Assembly: GCF_029227915.1 (NCBI RefSeq)
Contig: NC_079888.1
Coordinates: 19,758,001-19,822,000 of the forward strand
DNA length: 64,000 nt
Direction: 5' to 3'
Source: Hydractinia symbiolongicarpus
Taxonomy: Eukaryota; Cnidaria; Hydrozoa; Anthoathecata; Hydractiniidae
Part shown: one piece after another, positions 12,679 to 24,611 of the stretch
How the letters are laid out: every line of letters starts with the position of its first letter
Position numbering within the stretch: the stretch's first letter is position 1
Made by a program: the position numbers and the translations under genes
Notes under the pieces: generated by a model
Database searches by the model: none
The model's input: only the letters and a program-made list of their open reading frames with translations
Told to the model about the DNA's origin: nothing

Positions 12679-15600
12679 TAGCCGTTAGCGCGCGCTGAAG
12701 AAATAGAGACAGCTTAAAAACTGCATTTCATTGACTTTCCAATGGCATCAATCCTTGTGAGTTACAACGGTTGCGTAACATATTTGTACCAACATGTATT
12801 TAGCGATATTTTTCTGACATTACGAGGTTTCGTCGCTATTAACAGTGAAATGATTGACTGTGGGACTTAATTGAACTGACTTTGGACTTTGACCTTATAA
12901 ATGTGATAAATGAGACAATTGGACTCCAGGAAATAACATTCTTCTTAATTTGACATGATTGCTGGAACTCAGCAATTAGACTTGGCGCTGTGGTAGCGCT
13001 TTATTTAAAAATTTAGATAAATAAGCCATTTTTACTGTGGAACGAATGCTAACCGTTAGCGCGCGCTGAAGAAATGGAGACAGTTTAAAAACTACATTTC
13101 ATTGACTTTCTAATGGCATCAATCCTTGTGAGTTACAACGGTTGCGTAACATATTTGTACCAACATGTATTTAGCGATATTTTTCTGACATTACGAGGTT
13201 TCGTCGCCTTTAACAGTGAAACGATTGACTGTGGGATTAATTGAACTGACTTTGGACTTTGACCTTATAAATGTGATAAATAAGACAATTGGACTCTAAG
13301 AAATAACATTCTTCTTAAATTGACATGGTTGCTGGAAGTCAGCGATTACACTGGGCGCTGTGGTAGCGCTTTATTTAGAAATTCAAATGAATAAGTCATT
13401 TTTACTGTGAAACCAATCCTAGCCGTTAGCGCGCCATGAAGAAATAGAGACAGTTTTAAAATCTACATTTCATTGAGTTTCTAACGGCATCATTCCTTGT
13501 GAGTTACAACGGTTGCGCAACATATTCGTACCAACATGTATTTAGCGATATTTTTCTGATATTACTAGGTTGCATCGCTTTTGACAGTGAAACGATTGAC
13601 TGTGGGACTTATTTAACTGATTTTGGACTTCGACCTTATAAATGTGATAAATCTCACAATTGATTTCCCAGAAATAACACTCTTCTTAATTTGACACGAT
13701 TGCAGGAACTCAGCGATTACACTGGGCGCTGTGGTAGCGCTTTATTTAAAAATTAAGATAAATAAGCCATTTTTACTGTGGAACGAATGCTAGCCGTTAG
13801 CGCGCGCTGAAGAAATAGAGACAGCTTAAAAACTGCATTTCATTGACTTTCCAATGGCATCAGTCCTTGTGAGTTACAACGGTTGCGATACATATTCGTA
13901 CCAACATGTACTTAGCGATATTTTTCTGACATCACTAGGTAGCGTCGCTTTTAAGAGTGAAACGATTGACTGTGGGACTTAATTGAACTGATTTCGGACT
14001 TCGACCTTATAAATGTGATAAATCTCACAATTGATTTCCCAGAAATAACACTCTTCTTAATTTGACATGATTGCAGGAACTCAGCGATTACACTGGGCGC
14101 TGTGGTAGCGCTTTATTTAAAAATTAAGATAAATAAGCCATTTTTACTGTGGAACGAATGCTAGCCGTTAGCGCGCGCTGAAGAAATAGAGACAGCTTAA
14201 AAACTACATTTCATTGACTTTCCAATGGCATCAATCCTTTTGAGTTACAACGGTTGCGTAACATATTTGTACCAACAAGTATTTAGCGATATTTTTCTGA
14301 CATTACGAGGTTTCGTCGCTATTAACAGTGAAACGATTGACTGTGGGACTTAATTGAACTGACATTGGACTTTGACCTTATAAATGTGATAAATGAGACA
14401 TTTGGACTCCAAGAAATAACATTCTTCTTAATTTGACATGATTGCTGGAACTTAGCAATTACACTTGGCGATGTGGTAGCGCTTCATTTAAAAATTTAGA
14501 TAAATAAGCCATTTTTACTGTGGAACGAATGCTAGCCGTTAGCCTGCGCTAAAAAAATGGAGACAGTTTAAAATCTACATTTCATTGACTTTCTAATGGC
14601 ATCAATCCTTGTGAGTTACAACGGTTGCGTAACATATTTGTACCAACATGTATCTAGCGATATTTTTCTGACATTACGAGGTTTCGTCGCCTTTAACAGT
14701 GAAACGATTGACTGTGGGACTTATTTAACTGATTTTGGACTTCGACCTTATAAATGTGATAAATCTCACAATTGATTTCCCAGAAATAACACTCTTCTTA
14801 ATTTGACACGATTGCAGGAACTCAGCGATTACACTGGGCGCTGTGGTAGCGCTTTATTTAAAAATTAAGATAAATAAGCCATTTTTACTGTGGAACGAAT
14901 GCTAGCCGTTAGCGCGCGCTGAAGAAATAGAGACAGCTTAAAAACTGCATTTCATTGACTTTCCAATGGCATCAATCCTTGTGAGTTAAAACGGTTGCGT
15001 AACATATTTGTACCAACATGTATTTAGCGATATTTTTCTGACATTACGAGGTTTCGTCGCTATTAACAGTGAAATGATTGACTGTGGGACTTAATTGAAC
15101 TGAATTTGGACTTTGACCTTATAAATGTAATAAATGAGACAATTGGACTCCAAGAAATAACATTTTTCTTAATTTGACATGATTGCTGGAACTCAGCAAT
15201 TACACTTGGCGCTGTGGTAGCGCTTCATTTAAAAATTTAGATAAATAAGCCATTTTTACTGTGGAACGAATGCTAGCAGTTAGCGCGCGCTGAAGAAATG
15301 GAGACAGTTTAAAAACTACATTTCATTGACTTTCTAATGGCATCAATCCTTGTGAGTTACAACGGTTGCGTAACATATTTGTACCAACATGTATTTAGCG
15401 ATATTTTTCTGACATTACGAGGTTTCGTCGCCTTTAACAGTGAAACGATTGACTGTGGGATTAATTGAACTGACTTTGGACTTTGACCTTATAAATGTGA
15501 TAAATAAGACAATTGGACTCCAAGAAATAACATTCTTCTTAAATTGACATGGTTGCTGGAACTCAGCGATTACACTGGGTGCTGTGGTAGCGCTTTATTT

Positions 15601-17048
15601 AGAAATTCAAATGAATAAGTCATTTTTACTGTGAAACCAATCCTAGCCGTTAGCGCGCCATGAAGAAATAGAGACAGTTTCAAAATCTACATTTCATTGA
15701 GTTTCTAACGGCATCAGTCCTTGTGAGTTACAACGGTTGCGATACATATTCGTACCAACATGTACTTAGCGATATTTTTCTGACATCACTAGGTAGCGTC
15801 GCTTTTAAGAGTGAAACGATTGACTGTGGGACTTAATTGAACTGATTTCGGACTTCGACCTTATAAATGTGATAAATCTCACAATTGATTTCCCAGAAAT
15901 AACACTCTTCTTAATTTGACATGATTGCAGGAACTCAGCGATTACACTGGGCGCTGTGGTAGCGCTTTATTTAAAAATTAAGATAAATAAGCCATTTTTA
16001 CTGTGGAACGAATGCTAGCCGTTAGCGCGCGCTGAAGAAATAGAGACAGCTTAAAAACTACATTTCATTGACTTTCCAATGGCATCAATCCTTTTGAGTT
16101 ACAACGGTTGCGTAACATATTTGTACCAACAAGTATTTAGCGATATTTTTCTGACATTACGAGGTTTCGTCGCTATTAACAGTGAAACGATTGACTGTGG
16201 GACTTAATTGAACTGACATTGGACTTTGACCTTATAAATGTGATAAATGAGACATTTGGACTCCAAGAAATAACATTCTTCTTAATTTGACATGATTGCT
16301 GGAACTTAGCAATTACACTTGGCGATGTGGTAGCGCTTCATTTAAAAATTTAGATAAATAAGCCATTTTTACTGTGGAACGAATGCTAGCCGTTAGCCTG
16401 CGCTAAAAAAATGGAGACAGTTTAAAAACTACATTTCATTGACTTTCTAATGGCATCAATCCTTGTGAGTTACAACGGTTGCGTAACATATTTGTACCAA
16501 CATGTATCTAGCGATATTTTTCTGACATTACGAGGTTTCGTCGCCTTTAACAGTGAAACGATTGACTGTGGGACTTAATTGAACTGACTTTGGACTTTGA
16601 CCTTATAAATGTTATAAATGAGGCAATTGGACTCCAAGAAATAACATTCTTCTTATTATGACATGATTGCTGGAACTCAGCAATTACACTTGGCGCTGTG
16701 GTAGCGCTTCATATAAAAACTACATTTCATTGACTTTCTAATGGCATCAATCCTTGTGAGTTACAACGGTTGCGTAACATATTTGTACCAACATGTATTT
16801 AGCGATATTTTTCTGACATTACGAGGTTTCGTCGCCTTTAACAGTGAAACGATTGACAGTGGGACTTAATTGAACTGAATTTAGACTTTGACCTTATAAA
16901 TGTGATAAATGAGACAATTGGACTCCAAGAAATAACATTCTTCTTAATCTGACGTAATTGCTGGAACTCAGCGATTACTCTGGGCGCTGTGATAGTGCTT
17001 TATTTAGAAATTTAAATGAATAAGTCATTTTTACTGTGAAACCAATCC
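12679..17048. repeat. Second 6-mer/5-mer HOR domain
   Basis: Anchors P 12679, Q 13050, R 13420, S 13791, T 14162, U 14533, then P 14903, Q 15274, R/S hybrid 15644, T 16016, U 16387. P, Q and the start of R repeat at +2,224 bp (six monomers). From inside R/S onward the offset is 1,854 bp (five monomers), shown by GCGATACATATTCG with TGACATCACTAGG at about 13886 and 15740, ACCAACAAGTATTT at about 14271 and 16125, and GTTAGCCTGCGCTAAAAA at 14538 and 16392. One monomer was thus lost from the second unit by exchange between R and S. This repeats the pattern of the first domain with different monomers. Confidence 0.85.
16387..17048. repeat. Fused monomer pair lacking one box (about 80-bp deletion)
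   Basis: The distance between anchors 16387 and 17049 is 662 bp instead of about 742. At about 16708-16722 the tail GCGCTTCAT runs straight into ATAAAAACTACATTTC, which normally lies near monomer position 38-51. The A/T tract, the GC palindrome and the first 35 or so bases of the next monomer are missing. Confidence 0.9.
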
Positions 17049-17812
17049 TAGCCGTTAGCGCGCCATGAAGAAATAGAGACAGTTTCCAAATCTACATTTC
17101 ATTGAGTCTCTAACAGTATCAGTTCGTGTGAGTTACAACAGTTGCGCCACATAATCGTACCAACATGTATTTAGCGATATTTTTCTGATATTACTAGGTT
17201 GCATCGCTTTTGACAGTGAAACGATTGACTGTGGGACTTAATTTAACTGATTTTGGACTTCGACCTTGTAAATGTGATAAATATCACAATTGATTTCCCA
17301 GAAATAACACTCTTCTTAATTTGATATGATTGCAGGAATTTAGCGGTTACACTGGGCGCTGTGGTAGCGCTTCATTTAAAATTTTAGATAAATAAGCCAT
17401 TTTTACTGTGGAACGAATGCTAGCAGTTAGCGCGCGCTGAAGAAATGGAGACAGTTTAAAAACTACATTTCATTGACTTTCTAATGGCATCAATCCTTGT
17501 GAGTTACAACGGTTGCGTAACATATTTGTACCAACATGTATTTAGCGATATTTTTCTGACATTACGAGGTTTCGTCGCCTTTAACAGTGAAACGATTGAC
17601 TGTGGGATTAATTAAACTGACTTTGGACTTTGACCTTATAAATGTGCTAAATAAGACAATTGGACTCCAAGAAATAACATTCTTCTTAAATTGACATGGT
17701 TGCTGGAACTCAGCGATTACACTGGGCGCTGTGGTAGCGCTTTATTTAGAAATTTAAATGAATAAGTCATTTTTACTGTGAAACCAATCCTAGCTGTTAG
17801 CGCGCCATGAAG

Positions 17813-19410
17813 AAATAGAGATAGTTTCCAAATCTACATTTCATTGAGTCTCTAACAGTATCAGTTCGTGTGAGTTACAACAGTTGCGCCACATAATCGT
17901 ACCAACATGTACTTAGCGATATTTTTCTGATATTACTAGGTTGCATCGCTTTTGACAGTGAAACGATTGACTGTGGGACTTAATTTAACTGATTTTGGAC
18001 TTCGACCTTGTAAATGTGATAAATATCACAATTGATTTCCCAGAAATAACACTCTTCTTAATTTGATATGATTGCAGGAATTTAGCGGTTACACTGGGCG
18101 CTGTGGTAGCGCTTCATTTAAAATTTTAGATAAATAAGCCATTTTTACTGTGGAACGAATGCTAGCCGTTAGCGCGCGCTGAAGAAATGGAGACAGTTTA
18201 AAAACTACATTTCATTGACTTTCTAATGGCATCAATCCTTGTGAGTTACAACGGTTGCGTAACATATTTGTACCAACATGTATTTAGCGATATTTTTCTG
18301 ACATTACGAGGTTTCGTCGCTTTTAACAGTGAAACGATTGACTGTGGGACTTAATTGAACTGAATTTAGACTTTGACCTTATAAATGTGATAAATGAGAC
18401 AATTGGACTCCAAGAAATAACATTCTTCTTAATCTGACGTAATTGCTGGAACTCAGCGATTACTCTGGGCGCTGTGATAGTGCTTTATTTAGAAATTTAG
18501 GCGAATAATTCATTTCTTACTGCAGGGCCAATCCTAGCCTTTCGCACGCGCTGAAGAAGTAGAGATAGTTTCAAAAACTACATTTTATTGACTTTCTAAT
18601 GGCATCAATCCTTGTGAGTTACAACGGTTCCGTAACATATTGGTACCAACATGTATTTAGCGATATTTTTCTGCCATTACTAAGTTGCAATGCTTTTAAC
18701 AGCGAAACGATTGACTGTAGGACTTAATTTAACTGATTTTGAATTATAACCTTATAAATGTGATAAATAACACAATTGGATTCCCAGAAATAACATTCTT
18801 CTTAATTTGACATGATTCCTGGAACTCAAAATTTATACTGGGCGCAGTGGCAGGGCTTTCTTTAATAATTGAGATAAATAATTCATTTTTTTCTACGAAT
18901 CCAATCCTAGCATTATGCACGCGCTGAAGAAATAGGGATAGTTTAAAAAACTACATTTCATTACTTTTCTAACGGTATCAATCCGTTTGAGTTACAACGG
19001 TTGCGTCACATATTCGTACCAACATGTATTTAGCGACATTTTTCTGAAATTACGAGGTTTCGTCGCTTTTAACAGTGAAACGATTGACTGTGGGACTTAA
19101 TTGAACTAAATTTGGACTTTGACCTTATAAATGTGATAAATGAGACAATTGGACTCCAAGAAATAACATTCTTCTTAATTTGACATGATTGCTGGAACTC
19201 AGCGACTACACTGGGCGCTGTGGTAGCGCTTTATTTAAAAAATTTAATGAATAAGTCATTTTTACTGTGAAACCAATCCTAGCCATTAGCGCGCGCTGAA
19301 GAAATAGAGACAGTTTCAAAAACTACATTTTATTGACTTTGTAATGGCAACAGTCCTTGTGAGTTACAACAGCTGCGTCACACTTTCGTAACAACATGTA
19401 TTCCGCGATA
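17813..19410. repeat. 1.6-kb block, copy 1 (partner 22283-23880)
   Basis: The block matches downstream sequence at a constant offset of 4,470 bp (anchors 18163/22633, 18535/23005, 18908/23378, 19280/23750). Shared rare features are TACTGCAGGGCC, TGGCAGGGCTTTCTTT, TTTTTTCTACGAATCC and GCATTATGCACGCG. Identity looks about 99% by eye. It ends where one copy reads TTTTCCTGAC and the other TCTTTATGAC. Confidence 0.88.
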
Positions 19411-20520
19411 TTTTCCTGACATTACTCGATTGTGTCGCTTTTAACAGTGAAACGATTAACTGTGGGACTTAATTAAACTGACTTTGGACTTTCAGCTTAT
19501 AAATGTTATAAATGAGACAATTGGACTCCAAGAGATAACATTCTTCTTAATCTGACGTAATTGCTGAAGCTCAGCGATTACTCTGGGCGCTGTGATAGTG
19601 CTTTATTTAGAAATTTAGGTGAATAATTCATTTCTTACTGCAGGGCCAATCCTAGCCTTTCGCACGCGCCGAAGAAGTAGAGATAGTTTTAAAAACTACA
19701 TTTTATTGACTTTCTAATGGCATCAATCCTTGTGTGTTACAACGGTTGCGTAACATATTCGTACCAACATGTATTTAGCGATATTTTTCTACCATTACTA
19801 GGTTGCAACGCTTTTAACAGTGAAACGATTGACTGTGGGACTTAATTTAACTGATTTTGGAATTATAACCTTATAAATGTGATAAATAACACAATTGGAT
19901 TCCCAGAAATAACATTCTTCTTAATTTGACATGATTCCTGGAACTCAAAAATTATACTGGGCGCAGTGGTAGCGCTTTATTTAATAATTGAGATAAATAA
20001 TTCATTTTTTACTACGGATCCAATCCTAGCATTACGCACGCGCTGAAGAAATAGGGATAGTTTAAAAAACTACATTTCATTGCTTTTCTAACGGTATCAA
20101 TCCGTTTGAGTTACAACGGTTGCGTCACATATTCGTACCAACATGTATTTAGCGACATTTTTCTGACATTACGAGGTTTCGTCGCTTTTAACAGTGAAAC
20201 GATTGACTGTGGGACTTAATTGAACTGAATTTGGACTTTTATATTATAAATGTGATAAATGAGACAATTGCACTCCTAGAAATAACATTCTTCTTAAATT
20301 GACATGATTGCTGGAACTCAGTGATTACACTGGGCGCTGTGGTAGCGCTTTATTTAGAAATTTAAATGAATAAGTCATTTTTACTGAGAAACCAATCCTA
20401 GCCGTTAGCGCGCACTGAGGAAATAGAGACAGTTTTAAAAACTACATTTTATTGACTTTGTAATGGCAACAGTCCTTGTGAGTTACAACAGTTGCGTCAC
20501 ATATTCGTAACAACATGTAT

Positions 20521-21260
20521 TCCGCGATATCTTTATGACATTACAAGGTATCATCGCTTTTAACAGTGAAACGATTGACTTTGGGACTTAATTGAACTGA
20601 CTTGGGACTTTGATATTATAAATGTGATAAATGAGACAATTGGACGCCAAGAAATAACATTCTTCTTTATTTGACATGATTGCTGGAACTCAGCGATTAC
20701 TCTGGGTGCTGTGGTAGCTCTTTATTAAAAACTTTATATAAATAAGTGATTTTTACTGTGGAACCAATTCCAGCCGTTAGCGCGCGCTGAAAAGATAGAG
20801 ACAGTTTCAAAACTACATTTTATTGACTTTCTAATGGCATCAATCTTTGTGAGTTACAACGGTTGCGTAACATATTCGTACCAACATGTATTTAGCGATA
20901 TTTTTCTGCCATTACTAGGTTGCAACGCTTTTACCAGTGAAACGATCGACTGTGGGACTTAATTAAACTGATCTTGGAATTATAACCTTATAAATGTGAT
21001 AAATAACACAATTGGGTTCCCAGAAATAACATTCTTCTTAATTTGACATGATTCCTGGAACTCAAAAATTATACTGGGCGAGGTGGTAGCGCTTTATTTA
21101 ATAATTGAGATAAATAATTCATTTTTTACTAAGGAACCAATCCTAGCATTTAGCACGCGCTGAAGAAATAGGGATAGTTTAAATAACTACATTTCATTGC
21201 TTTTCTAACGGTATCAATCCGTTTGAGTTCAACGGTTGCGTCACATATTCGTACCAACAT
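20521..21260. repeat. 0.74-kb block, copy 1 (partner 23872-24611)
   Basis: The constant offset is 3,351 bp. Shared features are GATATCTTTATGACATTAC, TTGGGACTTAATTG, GGTAGCTCTTTATTAAAAAC, a box with CCAGCCG in place of CTAGCCG, GCTGAAAAGATAGAG, and a one-base loss in GTTTGAGT(T/C)CAACGG. The match stops near TTAGCGACATTT. Confidence 0.85.
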
Positions 21261-21339
21261 GTATTTAGCGACATTTTTCTGACATTACGAGGTTTCGTCG
21301 CTTTTAACAGTGAAACGATAGACTGTGGGACTTAATTGA

Positions 21340-22290
21340 ACTGAATTTGGACTTTCACCTTATAAATGTTATAAATGAGACAATTGGACTCCAAGAGATA
21401 ACATTCTTCTTAATCTGACGTAATTGCTGAAGCTCAGCGATTACTCTGGGCGATGTGATAGTGCTTTATTCAGAAATTTAGACAAATAATTCATTTCTTA
21501 CTGTGGGGCCAATCCTAGCCTTTCGCACGCGCTGAAGAAGTAGAGATAGTTTCAAAAAATACATTTTATTGACTTTCTAATGGCATCAATCCTTGTGAGT
21601 TACAACGGTTGCGTAACATATTCGTACCAACATGTATTTAGCGATATTTTTCTGCCATTACTAGGTTGCAACGCTTTTAACAGTGAAACGATTGACTGTG
21701 GGACTTAATTTAACTAATTTTGGAATTATAACCTTATAAATGTGATAAATAACACAATTGGATTCCCAGAAATAACATTCTTCTTAATTTGACATGATTC
21801 CTGGAACTCAAAAATTATACTGGGCGCAGTGGTAGCGCTTTATTTAATAATTGAGATAAATAATTCATTTTTTACTGAGGATCCAATCCTAGCATTTAGC
21901 ACGCGCTGAAGAAATAGGGATAGTTTAAAAAACTACATTTCATTGCTTTTCTAACGGTATCAATCCGTTTGAGTTACAACGGTTGCGTCACATATTCGTA
22001 CCAACATGTATTTAGCGACATTTTTTTGATATTGCGAGGTTTCATCGCTTTTAACAGTGAAACGATTGACTGTGGGATTAATTGAAATGACTTTGGACTT
22101 TGACCTTATAAATGTGATAAATGAGATAATTGGACTCCATGAAATAACATTCTTCTTAAATTGACATGATTGCTGGAACTCAGCGATTACACTAGGCGCT
22201 GTGGTAGCACTTTATTTAGAAATTTAAATGAATAAGTCATTTTTACTGTGAAACCAATCCTAGCCGTTAGCGCACCATGAAGAAATAGAG
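21340..22290. repeat. 0.95-kb block, copy 1 (partner 35644-36594)
   Basis: Three consecutive anchors pair at exactly 14,304 bp (21516/35820, 21890/36194, 22261/36565). Both copies carry GGGCGATGTGATAGTGC, TTTATTCAGAAATT, TTTTTTTGATATTGCGAGG, GGGATTAATTGAAATGAC and GCGCACCATGAAG. This is the longest-range clear match to the left half of the window. Confidence 0.85.
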
Positions 22291-23880
22291 ATAGTTTCCA
22301 AATCTACATTTCATTGAGTCTCTAACAGTATCAGTTCGTGTGAGTTACAACAGTTGCGCCACATAATCGTACCAACATGTACTTAGCGATATTTTTCTGA
22401 TATTACTAGGTTGCATCGCTTTTGACAGTGAAACGATTGACTGTGGGACTTAATTTAACTGATTTTGGACTTCGACCTTGTAAATGTGATAAATATCACA
22501 ATTGATTTCCCAGAAATAACACTCTTCTTAATTTGACATGATTGCAGGAATTTAGCGGTTACACTGGGCGCTGTGGTAGCGCTTCATTTAAAATTTTAGA
22601 TAAATAAGCCATTTTTACTGTGGAACGAATGCTAGCCGTTAGCGCGCGCTGAAGAAATGGAGACAGTTTAAAAACTACATTTCATTGACTTTCTAATGGC
22701 ATCAATCCTTGTGAGTTACAACGGTTGCGTAACATATTTGTACCAACATGTATTTAGCGATATTTTTCTGACATTACGAGGTTTCGTCGCTTTTAACAGT
22801 GAAACGATTGACTGTGGGACTTAATTGAACTGAATTTAGACTTTGACCTTATAAATGTGATAAATGAGACAATTGGACTCCAAGAAATAACATTCTTCTT
22901 AATCTGACGTAATTGCTGGAACTCAGCGATTACTCTGGGCGCTGTGATAGTGCTTTATTTAGAAATTTAGGCGAATAATTCATTTCTTACTGCAGGGCCA
23001 ATCCTAGCCTTTCGCACGCGCTGAAGAAGTAGAGATAGTTTCAAAAACTACATTTTATTGACTTTCTAATGGCATCAATCCTTGTGAGTTACAACGGTTC
23101 CGTAACATATTCGTACCAACATGTATTTAGCGATATTTTTCTGCCATTACTAAGTTGCAATGCTTTTAACAGCGAAACGATTGACTGTAGGACTTAATTT
23201 AACTGATTTTGAATTATAACCTTATAAATGTGATAAATAACACAATTGGATTCCCAGAAATAACATTCTTCTTAATTTGACATGATTCCTGGAACTCAAA
23301 ATTTATACTGGGCGCAGTGGCAGGGCTTTCTTTAATAATTGAGATAAATAATTCATTTTTTTCTACGAATCCAATCCTAGCATTATGCACGCGCTGAAGA
23401 AATAGGGATAGTTTAAAAAACTACATTTCATTACTTTTCTAACGGTATCAATCCGTTTGAGTTACAACGGTTGCGTCACATATTCGTACCAACATGTATT
23501 TAGCGACATTTTTCTGAAATTACGAGGTTTCGTCGCTTTTAACAGTGAAACGATTGACTGTGGGACTTAATTGAACTAAATTTGGACTTTGACCTTATAA
23601 ATGTGATAAATGAGACAATTGGACTCCAAGAAATAACATTCTTCTTAATTTGACATGATTGCTGGAACTCAGCGACTACACTGGGCGCTGTGGTAGCGCT
23701 TTATTTAAAAAATTTAATGAATAAGTCATTTTTACTGTGAAACCAATCCTAGCCGTTAGCGCGCGCTGAGGAAATAGAGACAGTTTCAAAAACTACATTT
23801 TATTTACTTTGTAATGGCAACAGTCCTTGTGAGTTACAACAGTTGCGTCACATATTCGTAACAACATGTATTCCGCGATA
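22283..23880. repeat. 1.6-kb block, copy 2 (partner 17813-19410)
   Basis: This is the second copy at +4,470 bp. Its right end runs directly into a different repeated block, the one shared with 20521-21260, so the segment was assembled from two sources by separate exchanges. Confidence 0.88.
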
Positions 23881-24611
23881 TCTTTATGACATTACAAGGT
23901 TTCATCGCTTTTAACAGTGAAACGATTGACTTTGGGACTTAATTGAACTGACTTGGGACTTTGATATTATAAATGTGATAAATGAGACAATTGGACGCCA
24001 AGAAATAACATTCTTCTTAATTAGACATGATTGCTGGAATTCAGCGATTACTCTGGGTGCTGTGGTAGCTCTTTATTAAAAACTTTATATAAATAAGTGA
24101 TTTTTACTGTGGAACCAATCCCAGCCGTTAGCGCGCGCTGAAAAGATAGAGACAGTTTCAAAACTACATTTTATTGACTTTCTAATGGCATCAATCTTTG
24201 TGAGTTACAACGGTTGCGTAACATATTCGTACCAACATGTATTTAGCGATATTTTTCTGCCATTACTAGGTTGCAACGCTTTTAACAGTGAAACGATTGT
24301 CTGTGGGACTTAATTTAACTGATCTTGGAATTATAACCTTATAAATGTGATAAATAACACAATTGGATTCCCAGAAATAACATTCTTCTTAATTTGACAT
24401 GATTCCTGGAACTCAAAAATTATACTGGGCGCAGTGGTAGCGCTTTATTTAATAATTGAGATAAATAATTCATTTTTTACTGAGGATCCAATCCTAGCAT
24501 TTAGCACGCGCTGAAGAAATAGGGATAGTTTAAAAAACTACATTTCATTGCTTTTCTAACGGTATCAATCCGTTTGAGTCCAACGGTTGCGTCACATATT
24601 CGTACCAACAT
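23872..24611. repeat. 0.74-kb block, copy 2 (partner 20521-21260)
   Basis: Copy at +3,351 bp of the preceding block, with a few substitutions. It abuts copy 2 of the 1.6-kb block on its left. Confidence 0.85.

Noticed and set aside
16387-17048. Transposon insertion or excision site at 16.7 kb
   Set aside because: No inserted sequence, terminal repeats or target-site duplication; simple deletion explains the spacing.
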